Shown one piece after another: positions 13,479-21,863 of a stretch of DNA of 33,367 nt. Source of the stretch: CAZMCC01 sp964564695 (GTDB taxonomy: Bacteria > Planctomycetota > Phycisphaerae > Phycisphaerales > UBA1924); the NCBI GenBank assembly GCA_964564695.1, contig CAZMCC010000040.1, positions 1 to 33,367 of the forward strand. Reading direction: 5' to 3'. Position 1 is the first letter of the stretch. Every line of letters begins with the position of its first letter. The notes under the pieces were generated by a model that saw only the letters and a list, made by a program, of their open reading frames with translations, was not told the DNA's origin and ran no database searches. The position numbers and the translations under genes are program-made.

Positions 13479-16097
13479 ATGGCGAAACGAACAACCCACG
13501 CCCACGAAGGCCTCCGCCTCTTTGACGAACGCGGTCTCGACCGGCGCGTGCGGCGGCAGCGGGCCCTGTTCATCCCCAAGCTCGTGCGCGCGGAAGCGGC
13601 CGGCAAGCACCTGGGCGGCTCCGCGCAGGACCGGGCGCACGCGATCGCGGTGCACTGGGCCGACCTCGAAAGCTCGGGCGAGCTCGCCAAGCACAAAGAG
13701 ACCTCGATCGACACGCAGTTCCTCGATCAGCTCTTCGGTGACGGGCTGGGATACCTGCTCAAGACCAGGAGCCCGGCGGACTACCACCTCGATCACAAGT
13801 ACACCGTTCCCGGCGTCGGCACGGCGGACGCGGCGCTGGGGGAGTTCCCCGGGTCCGCGGCCCCGACGGTGGTCGTCGAACTCAAGGACGTGCACACGGA
13901 CCTCGACCGGGACCGGTCGAACGGGCGGACGGCGGTGCAGCAGTGCTGGGACTACCTCAACGCCCTGCCGGAGTGCCAGTGGGGGATCGTCTCGAACTTC
14001 TCCACCATCCGCCTGTATCACCGCAGCAAGGGGACGCTCAACTACGAGGAGTTCACGCTCGACGAGCTTCGCGAGCGCGACCGCTTCAACGAGTTTTACG
14101 CGATCTTCGAGCGGGGCGGCCTGCTCCGCTCGGCGCTCAACCAGCCGGCGCGGGCCCTCGCCCTGCTGCGGCGCACGGAGCAACGCCAGAAGCAGGTCGG
14201 CGACGAGCTCTACAAGCAGTACCAGTGGCGGCGCCTGGAGCTCATCGAGCACCTGCACCGGGAGGAGAGCAAGGATCTCAACGAGGCGATCCGGATCGCC
14301 CAGAAGATCCTCGACCGCATCATCTTCATCGCGTTCTGCGAGGACCGCGAGCTGCTCCCCAAGGACTCGCTGGCGGAGACCAAGACCGACGTGCGGCGCT
14401 ACAGCCGCGCCCGCAACCCCGCGTGGGAGAACTTCCTCGACCTGTTCACCGCCATTGACCGGGGCGCCAAGGGCAAGCGGGAGATCACGGCCTTCAACGG
14501 CGGGCTCTTCGCCGACGACCCGGCGATCAACGCCCTGGACCTCGAAGAGTCGAAGTGGACCGACGGGTTCGCGAACTTCGGGACGTTTGACTTTTCCGAG
14601 GAAGTGAACGTCGAGGTGCTGGGGCACCTGTTCGAGCGCTCGATCACCGAGCTCGAGAAGCTCCGCGTCGGCGGCCTCTATGCGCTCAAGGCCAACATCG
14701 AAGGCGCAGACGCCGACACGGGCGGGCGTGCGGCCGGGCGGGTGAAGGGGGCAAAGGCGAAGGCGCGAGCGGCGGCGGTCGCCGACGACGCGGGCGATTC
14801 GCCCCTGTCGAAGATGCCCAAGAGCGCCCAGCGGAAGCGTTTCGGCATCTATTACACGCCGCCGGCGTTCACGGGCCTGATCGTGGAGCGGACGGTCGAT
14901 GCGCTGGTGAAGGAACGGTTCGGCGCCCTGGCCGCGAAGCACGGGGTCGACCCGGACGCTCGCAAAGAGCAGGACCCCAGGAGGCTCTTGGCGTACTGGT
15001 CCGCGTGCCTCGACGCGTTGAAGGGCGTGACGGTGTGCGACCCGGCGTGCGGCTCGGGGGCGTTCCTCATCCGTGCGTACGAAGCCCTCGATGGGCACTA
15101 CAAGGGCGTCGTCCACGGCCTGGGCGGCGCGGGGATGGCGCCCGAGCAGCTCAAGGGGATTGAAGACGCGATCCCGGACTTCATCCTCAACCACAACCTT
15201 TACGGCGTCGACCTTTCCCGCGAAGGCGTCGAGATCACCCAACTCGCCCTGTGGATCAGGTCCGCCCGCAAGGGGAGGACGCTGGCCGACCTCTCGCGCC
15301 ACATCGTCCACGGCAACTCGCTTGTGTCCGACAAGGGGGTCGACCCTCAGGCGCTGGACTGGGCGACGACGTTTCCGCACGTCTTCGGCAAGGGAGGCCC
15401 GGGCGGATTCTCGTGCGTGATCGGGAACCCGCCGTGGGAGCAGATCATGCTCCACGATCGGGAGTTCTTCGCGCTAACGCATCCAACCATCGCAACCGCA
15501 GTAAATGCCGCCGATCGCGACTCGATGATTGAGGCTCTGCCGAAGACGAATCCCGATTTGCACGCGGCCTACCTCGCGGCAGATGCCAAGGCGCTGGCGA
15601 TGTTGAAGTACGTACGGGAGGGGGGCGACTACCCACTCACGGGCAAGGGCCGAACGAATCTCTATATGGCCTTCGCGGAACGTGCCAAGAAGACTCTCGT
15701 CGCGCCGAATGGAATGGTCGGACTGCTCGTGCCGTCGGGCATTGTTACCGACGACACCACCAAGGAATTCTTCAACGACCTGATGGACCGCAAAGCATTG
15801 GTGAGCCTTTACGACTTTGAAAACCGAAACAAAGTATTCGAGGATGTTGATGGGCGATTCAAGTTCTCCGCCATCATTTTTCACGGCGGTGAGTTCAAGA
15901 CCGAGCAGGCAGACTTCGTTTTCTTCGCGCTCGACGTCGACGAAGTGGCCGCGAGCAACAAGCAGCGGCACATCGCCCTCACCGCAGCCGATATGAAGCT
16001 TCTGAATGGGTATCACGGATCAGGTGAACGGCACGCTCGTCGCGGACTGGAACCACAACGGCATCGTCAACTCGACGGATGTCGGGGCGTTCATTAA
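13479..16097 (+). CDS. Type IIG restriction-modification enzyme, 3' end lost or chimeric
   Basis: I start at ATG 13479 (MAKRTTHAHEGLRLFDERG); GTG 13401 or ATG 13440 are open alternatives. Residues 1-180 hold a PD-(D/E)XK-like nuclease (Asp117, then VVVELK with Glu134/Lys136, and TAVQQCWDYL). A helical region follows, then an N6-adenine methyltransferase with motif I DPACGSGAFL (521-530) and motif IV NPPW (650-653). This is the Eco57I-like single-chain layout, usually well over 1,000 residues with a C-terminal target-recognition domain. Family-like sequence stops at about residue 843 (MKLLN); the last 30 residues are an out-of-frame reading of a dockerin gene. From about 15470, just after NPPW, base composition becomes visibly less GC-rich. 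The missing recognition domain makes activity as drawn doubtful. Confidence 0.8.
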   Translation: MAKRTTHAHEGLRLFDERGLDRRVRRQRALFIPKLVRAEAAGKHLGGSAQDRAHAIAVHWADLESSGELAKHKETSIDTQFLDQLFGDGLGYLLKTRSPADYHLDHKYTVPGVGTADAALGEFPGSAAPTVVVELKDVHTDLDRDRSNGRTAVQQCWDYLNALPECQWGIVSNFSTIRLYHRSKGTLNYEEFTLDELRERDRFNEFYAIFERGGLLRSALNQPARALALLRRTEQRQKQVGDELYKQYQWRRLELIEHLHREESKDLNEAIRIAQKILDRIIFIAFCEDRELLPKDSLAETKTDVRRYSRARNPAWENFLDLFTAIDRGAKGKREITAFNGGLFADDPAINALDLEESKWTDGFANFGTFDFSEEVNVEVLGHLFERSITELEKLRVGGLYALKANIEGADADTGGRAAGRVKGAKAKARAAAVADDAGDSPLSKMPKSAQRKRFGIYYTPPAFTGLIVERTVDALVKERFGALAAKHGVDPDARKEQDPRRLLAYWSACLDALKGVTVCDPACGSGAFLIRAYEALDGHYKGVVHGLGGAGMAPEQLKGIEDAIPDFILNHNLYGVDLSREGVEITQLALWIRSARKGRTLADLSRHIVHGNSLVSDKGVDPQALDWATTFPHVFGKGGPGGFSCVIGNPPWEQIMLHDREFFALTHPTIATAVNAADRDSMIEALPKTNPDLHAAYLAADAKALAMLKYVREGGDYPLTGKGRTNLYMAFAERAKKTLVAPNGMVGLLVPSGIVTDDTTKEFFNDLMDRKALVSLYDFENRNKVFEDVDGRFKFSAIIFHGGEFKTEQADFVFFALDVDEVAASNKQRHIALTAADMKLLNGYHGSGERHARRGLEPQRHRQLDGCRGVH

Positions 16098-16134
16098 CAG
16101 TTGGTTCGAGGACATCGCGGCAGGGTGCGGATAA
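16018..16134 (+). pseudogene. Orphan C-terminal half of a GC-type dockerin
   Basis: In the frame of GAT 16018 the sequence reads DQVNGTLVADWNHNG, then IVNSTDVGAFINSWFEDIAAGCG and a stop. This is exactly the spacer, second EF-hand repeat and Gly-Cys-Gly end of the dockerins elsewhere in the window (compare DQANGTLLADFNGDG in the protein at 720-3146). Its own frame has a stop at 16003-16005, so the first repeat and the whole protein head are missing. It is fused, in another frame, to the truncated restriction enzyme. It is either a deletion relic or an assembly chimera. Confidence 0.85.
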
Positions 16135-16350
16135 CCGGGTGCGGACCTTTCAATTGGGCTCTGCGGGCGAGGTCGCCCCATGTTCGGGGTGATCCGGTCC
16201 GGGCCGGGATGTCGCATGGAGTGATAGTGCCCGGGGGTGTCAGGGTCCCGCGCCACATCGGGCTTGGGATTCTGGTATCTTGGCGCCACCCCGAACTCGC
16301 GGCACCGCATGGGGCGGACGCGGGCGGCGGCCTGGTGTTGGAGTCGAGCG

Positions 16351-18981
16351 ATGCGTACGTCCGTGTGTGTGTTCCCGACGGCCCTGCGGGCGCCGCTGGG
16401 TGGTGTGTTCGGCGTGCTGTGTGCCGCGGCGCTGTGCGCCGGGGCGTGCCCGCCGGGGCCCCTGTTCCCCAGCGCGCAGTACGGCGTCGGGGACAACCCG
16501 CAGTCGGTCGCGGTGGGGGACCTGAACGGCGACGGGCAGCTCGACCTGGTGCTGGGGAACTTCAACAGCGACAACGTGAGCGTGCTGATGAACACGGGTG
16601 GGGGGGGCGGGGGGCTGTATGCGCCGCGTGTGAATTCGAGCGCGGGCGACGGGCCGCAGGGTGTGGCGCTGGGGGACATCGACGGGGATACGGACCTCGA
16701 CCTGGTGGTGGCGGACGCGAACGCGGACGCGGTGAGCGTGCTGCGGAACAACGGGAGCGGTGCGTTTGCGCCGCGCGTGGGGTATGGGGCGGGGGATTCG
16801 CCGCAGGGCGTGGCGCTGGCGGACCTCGACGGGGACACGGACCTGGACATCGCGGTCGTGAACTCGCTGGGCGGCAACCTGAGCGTGCTGCTCAACAACG
16901 GGTCGGGGGTGTTTGCGGCGAGCGTGAACTACGCGGCCGGGGCGGGCGCGATGGCGATCGCGCTGGGCGACGTCGACGACGATGGCGATATTGACGCGGT
17001 GGTGTCGAACGGCGCGGCCGGGCTGGTGGGCGTGATGCTCAACAACGGGTCGGGCGTGTTCGCGGCCCCGGTGACGTACGGCGCGGGGGCGGCGGCGCAG
17101 TCGGTGGCGATGGCGGACCTCGACGCGGACAAGGACCTCGACATCGTGGTGGTGAACAACTCCTCGTCGAGCGTGAGCGTGCTGCTCAACGCGGGCGACG
17201 GGACGTTCGGGCCGCGGACCGCGTTCAGCGCGGGGGCGCGGCCGCGCGTCGTCGCGCTGGGCGACCTTGACGCCGACGGCGACGTCGACATCGCTGTGGC
17301 GAACGAGCTGAGCGTGTTCGCCCGGGTGCTCAGGAACAACGGCAGCGGGACCTTCGCGCCGCCCATCGAGTGCGTCGGCGGCACCTACGCGCGGAGCGTG
17401 GCGCTGGGCGATGTCAACGCCGACGGCCTGCTCGACCTGGTGCTGGCGAACGACTTTGCGGACAGCGCGTGCGTGATCCTCAACGACGCCGACGCCGGGT
17501 TCGTCACGCGGGTGACGCACGCCGCGGGCGAGGGGCCGCGGGCGGTGGCGCTGGCGGACCTCAACGATGACGGGCGGGTCGACGTGGTGGTGGCGAGCGC
17601 GACGAGCGACGCCGCGAACGTGCTGCTGAACGGGGCCGGGGGCGAGCTGAGCCCCGCGGTCGGGTACGGCGCGGGGGACGAGCCGTTTGCCCTGGCGATC
17701 GGCGATGTCGACGGCGAGCGCGGGCCGGACATCGCGGTCGCGAACCGCAACGGCGACACGGCGACCATCCTGCTCAACAGCGGCGTCGGCACGTTCAGCC
17801 CGGGAGTGCCCTACACGGTCGGCGACGAGCCGGTCTCCGTGGTGCTGGTCGACCTCAACGCCGACACGTATCCCGACATGGTCACGGCCAATCGCGTCGC
17901 GGACACCGCGAGCGTTCTGATGAACAACGCCGACGGGACCTTTGCGCCCAAGGTCGACTACGTGACCGCCGACGCGCCGCGCGCGATCGCGGGCACGGAC
18001 TTTGACGCCGACACCGACGCGGACGTCGTGGTGGCGAACTCCGGCGCCGACAGTGTCAGTGTGTTCCTCAACGACGGCACGGGGGCGTTCGGCGGGCGGC
18101 TCGACTTCGGCGCCGGCGACGGGCCGACCGGGCTTGCGATCGGCGACCTTGACGGTGTGAACGGCCCCGACGCCGTCGTCGCCAACGGGCTGAGCGACAA
18201 CGTGAGCGTGCTGCTCAACACCGGCAGCAAGACGTTCGCGGCGTGCGTGAACTACGCGGCGGGCGACGGCCCCCAGTCGGTGGCCCTCGACGACTTCGAC
18301 CTCGACGGCGACCTCGACATCGTCGTCGCCAATTCCACCAGCGCGACCGCGAGCGTGCTGCTCAACAACGGCAACGGGGTGTTCGGCCCCCGGACCGACC
18401 ACGCCGCGGGCGGCACGGCCCAGGGCGTGGCGACCGGCGACATCGACGGCGACGGCGACCCGGAGGTCGTGATCGCGAACCAGCTGGGCAACGGCGCGAG
18501 CGTGCTGCGCAACATCGGGCGCCACCGGGTGCGGATCACGGCCGACCCGCAGAGCGTCACGGCGTGCGCGGGCTCGAGCGTGACGCTCGAGGTCGGCGCC
18601 GTCGGGTCCGGGCCGCTGGCGATGCAGTGGCGCAAGAACGCCGTCGACATCGACGGGGCCAACGGGGCCGCGTTCACGATCACGTGGGTGAGCGGCTCGG
18701 ACGCGGGCGTGTACGACGTCGTTGTCTCGAACGGATGCGGCACGGCGACCAGCGGCCCCGCCACGCTGACTGTCGGCGGGTCGGGGTGCTGCACCGCCGA
18801 CTGGAACAACGACCACGTCGTGAACTCGGCCGACGTGGGGGCCTACATCAACGACTGGTTCAGCGACCTGGCCTTCGGCACGCTCGTGACCGACTGGGAC
18901 GCGAACGGGATCGTCAACTCCACGGACGTGAGCGCGTACATCAACTCCTGGTTCGAGGACACGGCCACGGGCTGCGTGTGA
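16351..18981 (+). CDS. Exported 14-repeat FG-GAP protein with Ig-like domain and GC-type dockerin
   Basis: 876 residues from ATG 16351, where a good signal peptide begins (MRTSVCVFPTALRAPLGGVF, cleaved near residue 32). An upstream in-frame ATG at 16237 would put 38 arginine-rich residues before it. Residues about 43-725 are 14 consecutive FG-GAP/VCBS repeats of almost exactly 49 residues (pattern Y-x-A-G-D-x-P-x-x-V-A-x-x-D-x-D-x-D-x-D-x-D-I-V-V-A-N ... SVLLNNGxGxF), each with a Ca-binding Asp loop. They would form two seven-bladed propellers. An Ig-like domain follows (about 728-812; ADPQSVTACAGSSVTLEV ... DAGVYDVVVSNGCG), then a dockerin (ADWNNDHVVNSADVGAYIND ... DWDANGIVNSTDVSAYINSW) ending TGCV. 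It is probably an adhesive or scaffolding surface protein. DNA-level repetition is high, so repeat number may be assembly-sensitive. Confidence 0.92.
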   Translation: MRTSVCVFPTALRAPLGGVFGVLCAAALCAGACPPGPLFPSAQYGVGDNPQSVAVGDLNGDGQLDLVLGNFNSDNVSVLMNTGGGGGGLYAPRVNSSAGDGPQGVALGDIDGDTDLDLVVADANADAVSVLRNNGSGAFAPRVGYGAGDSPQGVALADLDGDTDLDIAVVNSLGGNLSVLLNNGSGVFAASVNYAAGAGAMAIALGDVDDDGDIDAVVSNGAAGLVGVMLNNGSGVFAAPVTYGAGAAAQSVAMADLDADKDLDIVVVNNSSSSVSVLLNAGDGTFGPRTAFSAGARPRVVALGDLDADGDVDIAVANELSVFARVLRNNGSGTFAPPIECVGGTYARSVALGDVNADGLLDLVLANDFADSACVILNDADAGFVTRVTHAAGEGPRAVALADLNDDGRVDVVVASATSDAANVLLNGAGGELSPAVGYGAGDEPFALAIGDVDGERGPDIAVANRNGDTATILLNSGVGTFSPGVPYTVGDEPVSVVLVDLNADTYPDMVTANRVADTASVLMNNADGTFAPKVDYVTADAPRAIAGTDFDADTDADVVVANSGADSVSVFLNDGTGAFGGRLDFGAGDGPTGLAIGDLDGVNGPDAVVANGLSDNVSVLLNTGSKTFAACVNYAAGDGPQSVALDDFDLDGDLDIVVANSTSATASVLLNNGNGVFGPRTDHAAGGTAQGVATGDIDGDGDPEVVIANQLGNGASVLRNIGRHRVRITADPQSVTACAGSSVTLEVGAVGSGPLAMQWRKNAVDIDGANGAAFTITWVSGSDAGVYDVVVSNGCGTATSGPATLTVGGSGCCTADWNNDHVVNSADVGAYINDWFSDLAFGTLVTDWDANGIVNSTDVSAYINSWFEDTATGCV

Positions 18982-19072
18982 CCGCCCGGGCCGGCGGATC
19001 GGCCCCGTCCCCAGACACCGGTATCATGCCCGGATTCGTGGGGTTTGGGCGGGGGCGGGTTCGGAGGTTCGC

Positions 19073-19981
19073 ATGCGGGCATTGCGACGTGCGCTGGCTG
19101 TTCTTTCGGTTGTCCCGGTCATCGCCGGCCTGGCGGCCTGCTCCACGTCCGGATCGGGCAACGCTTTGGGGGGGGCCTCGGGCGGGGCCAGCGTCGTCGC
19201 GGCCCATCCCACGCCCGCCGACCAACTCGACTTCTTTGACGCTCTCGAGGCGCGCGACCGCGTGACCTATGACGACGCGATCCACGCGGCCCTGCTGCTC
19301 GAGCAGGAGGACAGCCAGACCGATTACGCGAAACGGGTCGCCGTCGCACGCCAGAACGGGCTGCTGCAGGGCGACTTCGACCGAGCGGCGAACCGCTCGA
19401 TCACGACGGGCGAGGCCGCGGACCTGATCATGCGGGCGATGGTCTCGCGCGGCGGCGGCAAGAACCTGGGCGAGTCGACACCGGCGGTCGCGACGGCCGA
19501 ATTCCAGAGCTCGGGGGTTCTCGCCGAGTCGGCCGCACCGAGCGACCTGATTTCCGGGCGGGACTTCGTGGCGATGCTGACGGGGGCGCGGGAGCTGATC
19601 GGCCTCGCGCCGGCCCGCGAGCCGACGACGCTCGCCCAGGCGCAGAAGGCCGCGATGCCCACCAAGGCGGGCGCTGCATCGCCGGGTGAGTCCTTCGACG
19701 AACCCGAGGGGGCCCAGGCCGCGACCGATGACGGCGCCACGCGGGCGCTCACGTCCCTTCCGGCGCCCCAGCCCGCGGGCGAGCCGCTTGTCGCGCCCGG
19801 CGCGACGGCTCCTGCCCCTGCCCCGTCTCCCACTCCCACCCCTGCCCCCGCGCCGGTCGCGGCCAAGCCCGAGCCGGAGAAGCCCAAGGCGACGCCGCCG
19901 GCGAAGGACAAGCAGTGGGTGCCGGGACGTCCGGTGAAGGCGCCTCCGTCCACCCCCCCGACGCCCAAGTCGGGTGGATGA
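19073..19981 (+). CDS. Lipoprotein of unknown function with Pro/Ala-rich tail
   Basis: 302 residues from ATG 19073, with GGAGG at 5 bases. The N-terminus MRALRRALAVLSVVPVIAGLAACSTSGSG is a lipoprotein signal with lipobox LAAC (Cys23), so the protein should be lipidated and attached to a membrane. Residues about 45-185 are a soluble, helical domain (DQLDFFDALEARDRVTYDDAIHAALLLEQ...) with some resemblance to S-layer-homology/EF-hand-like folds, but I cannot name a family. Residues about 190-302 are disordered and Pro/Ala/Thr-rich with a Lys-rich end, as expected for a periplasm- or wall-spanning linker. The next gene starts 65 bases downstream and has a similar Pro-rich part, suggesting a functional pair. 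Confidence 0.8.
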   Translation: MRALRRALAVLSVVPVIAGLAACSTSGSGNALGGASGGASVVAAHPTPADQLDFFDALEARDRVTYDDAIHAALLLEQEDSQTDYAKRVAVARQNGLLQGDFDRAANRSITTGEAADLIMRAMVSRGGGKNLGESTPAVATAEFQSSGVLAESAAPSDLISGRDFVAMLTGARELIGLAPAREPTTLAQAQKAAMPTKAGAASPGESFDEPEGAQAATDDGATRALTSLPAPQPAGEPLVAPGATAPAPAPSPTPTPAPAPVAAKPEPEKPKATPPAKDKQWVPGRPVKAPPSTPPTPKSGG

Positions 19982-20045
19982 CAACGCGGCGGGTGTGCGC
20001 GATACGGATCTGAGCATGACAGAGCAGCGAAAGGGGGACCCGAGC

Positions 20046-20891
20046 ATGAAGCGGATCGCGACTGTTGTGTTCGCCGCGTGCATGGCGATCGCCCAGATGG
20101 CGGCGGGGGGGGCGGTGGGCGCGCCGGCGCTGGCCGGACCGGACGACAAGAAGCCGGTGCGCAAGCCGGTGATCAACCTCGACTCGACGGCGAAGCAGCG
20201 TCGCCCGGGCCAGGTCTTGCCGGGGGACACGTCCCCGACGCCGGCGCCGAAGGCGACTCCGGCTCCGGTGCCGGCGCCCCCGCCGACGAAGGCGCCCGAA
20301 CCGCCGCCGCCGGTTCCCGTGGCGCAGCCGGCGCCTCAGCCGCCGGCGCCGAGTGTGCAGACGCCTGTGCAACAGCCTGAGCCGTGCAAGGAGACGCCGC
20401 CGGCGCCGAAGCTTCGCGCGAGCGCGAGCTCGGTGTCAGGGGCGACGGCCGGCGCGCAGGTGCGACGGATCGGTGGTGGTGGGGGCGCGAGTGGGGGGGA
20501 CGGCGCGTGGGTCGAGCTCACGAGCGAGTGGGCGGGCGAGACGCCGATCGAGCTGCGCGTGGGCGTGCACGCCCCGGTGGTGGTGCGGATCGCGGGCGAG
20601 ATGGAGGGCGACGTCCTGGTGCCCGACACGCTCGTGACGCTGTGGCCGCTGGCGCGGGTGGTGATTGCCCCCGAGTTTGCGGAGGGACGCTGGAGCGTGG
20701 GGGTGCGGGTGGCCCGGGGGCAGGTGACGTTGCAGCCCGACGTCATCCCCAACGCCGATCCCACGGCGGCCCGTCGCTGGGGCGCGGTGGTGCGGACGCC
20801 GGAGCGTGCGATCCCGGTGGCGGGGGCCGGCGGGCGCGTGGCGTACGACCCGGTCCGGCACACACGGGTGTGGACGCTGATGAACGACTAG
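20046..20891 (+). CDS. Exported Pro-rich protein with a FecR-like C-terminal domain
   Basis: 281 residues from ATG 20046 (MKRIATVVFAACMAIAQMAA), which has a GGGGGA-type site upstream and starts a clean signal peptide; in-frame ATGs at 19974 or 20016 would add unrelated polar residues. A Pro/Ala/Thr linker spans about 55-125. The C-terminal 130 residues (WVELTSEWAGETPIELRVGVHAPVVVRIAGEMEGDVLVPDTLVTLWPLARVVIAPEFAEGRWSVGVRVARGQVTLQ...) are beta-rich and resemble FecR-type domains, which often end with a statement like 'RTPxRAxPVxGxGxRVxYD'. The FecR relation is my inference. Read with the lipoprotein 65 bases upstream, it probably acts in the periplasm or at the surface. Confidence 0.75.
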   Translation: MKRIATVVFAACMAIAQMAAGGAVGAPALAGPDDKKPVRKPVINLDSTAKQRRPGQVLPGDTSPTPAPKATPAPVPAPPPTKAPEPPPPVPVAQPAPQPPAPSVQTPVQQPEPCKETPPAPKLRASASSVSGATAGAQVRRIGGGGGASGGDGAWVELTSEWAGETPIELRVGVHAPVVVRIAGEMEGDVLVPDTLVTLWPLARVVIAPEFAEGRWSVGVRVARGQVTLQPDVIPNADPTAARRWGAVVRTPERAIPVAGAGGRVAYDPVRHTRVWTLMND

Positions 20892-20903
20892 GGGCCCGGG
20901 AGA

Positions 20904-20944
20904 GGGGATTCGCGGGGGATTCGTGGGGGATTCGTGGGGGATTC
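20904..20944. repeat. 11-bp tandem repeat (four copies, GGGGATTCGTG)
   Basis: After the stop of the FecR-like gene the sequence reads GGGGATTCGCG, GGGGATTCGTG, GGGGATTCGTG, GGGGATTCAAA: four direct copies, the middle two identical. No spacers, so not a CRISPR. The number of copies may vary between strains. Confidence 0.8.
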
Positions 20945-21127
20945 AAAGGTAAAGACGCTCACCGGCCGGCGTGCGGGGTGGCCGGGACGGGTTTTCTAGG
21001 GCATAGTCTCTCTGCTTGGAGGTCGTAGAAGGAGATCGCGGACGGTTTTGGCCTGAGTAAGGCCCACGCGCGCTGGACGCCCACTCCGACGCGTGTGCCC
21101 ACACCCTGGAAGCAAAGGCGCGTGCTC

Positions 21128-21778
21128 ATGGCGTTGATCGCCCGAGAACGACTGCCGTTCGCCGGCCCTGCATGGGCGACGGCTGCGGCCCAACTGCTCG
21201 AGGAACGCCACCTCGTTGCATGGTCAGCATCGGCGCCTGCCCGCGGACAGTTTGTACGGCAGTTGTCGGCGTATCTCTCCTCCCTCAGCGATACTGAAAC
21301 CGTGGTCGTGGACGGCTCCCGGATCGAATCCGCGGAGCAGCTCGCTCGCCAGATTTCGCCCGCCGGGTCGGACGACGGGGTGCGCCTCGTTTGCGGCGTC
21401 GGGATGGGCGAGGAGCAGCGGCTGGTGGACGTGCTGCGGCGCCGCGGCCTCGGTCGCGCCGGGCGCCCGTTCAAGCGCCGGTTCATCCTCTGGAACGACG
21501 CGAACGCGACGCTGGCCCGCAGCGCGGCCCTGTTCGGACGATTGGTGGATGCGGTGCTGGGCGTGGCCGCGGAAGATGAATACGCCTCGGAAGAGGTCCT
21601 GCTGATCCAGCGGACCATCTTCATCGGGTCGGCCGCCCTGGACGTCTACGCCGAGGACCCGCGCGGGCAGTTCCGCTCGTGGCTGGGCGACGGTCGCAGC
21701 CCCGCGCTGTGGCACGTGGTGACCGGGCTTTCCCAGCCCGTGGTGCTGAGCCGGCCGATTGAGCGGCTGGTGGCTTAG
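21128..21778 (+). CDS. Unknown 216-aa protein
   Basis: I start at ATG 21128 (MALIARERLPFAGPAWATAA), with AAAGG about 8 bases upstream; a GTG at 21095 would add 11 residues. No signal peptide, membrane helix or familiar motif. The sequence alternates hydrophobic strands and helices (VVVDGSRIESAEQLARQI, RLVCGVGMGEEQRLVDVLRRRG, RRFILWNDANATLARSAALFGRL), reminiscent of P-loop/AAA-like folds without a Walker A loop; the DGSRIESAEQL phrase resembles the strand-turn-helix after a Walker-type site. It lies upstream of rsmD on the same strand with an 85-base gap. It may be lineage-specific. Confidence 0.75.
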   Translation: MALIARERLPFAGPAWATAAAQLLEERHLVAWSASAPARGQFVRQLSAYLSSLSDTETVVVDGSRIESAEQLARQISPAGSDDGVRLVCGVGMGEEQRLVDVLRRRGLGRAGRPFKRRFILWNDANATLARSAALFGRLVDAVLGVAAEDEYASEEVLLIQRTIFIGSAALDVYAEDPRGQFRSWLGDGRSPALWHVVTGLSQPVVLSRPIERLVA

Positions 21779-21863
21779 GGCTGGGTCCCCAATGGGCCCT
21801 CCCAATTGCCGTCCAAGATTGCCGAGTTGATTCCGGGTCGTGCCCGCGCTTGGCTTGTGGGCC

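Noticed and set aside
13125..15455. 776-codon reverse ORF
   Set aside because: Antisense to the restriction enzyme, with no domain.
16480..18530. CRISPR-like or satellite DNA
   Set aside because: The periodicity of about 147 bases is coding: 49-residue FG-GAP repeats, not short repeats with spacers.
16240..18816. 858-codon reverse ORF
   Set aside because: Antisense to the FG-GAP repeats; its His/Arg-rich repeats only mirror them.
20904..20944. Short CRISPR array
   Set aside because: The four 11-base units are directly adjacent without spacers.
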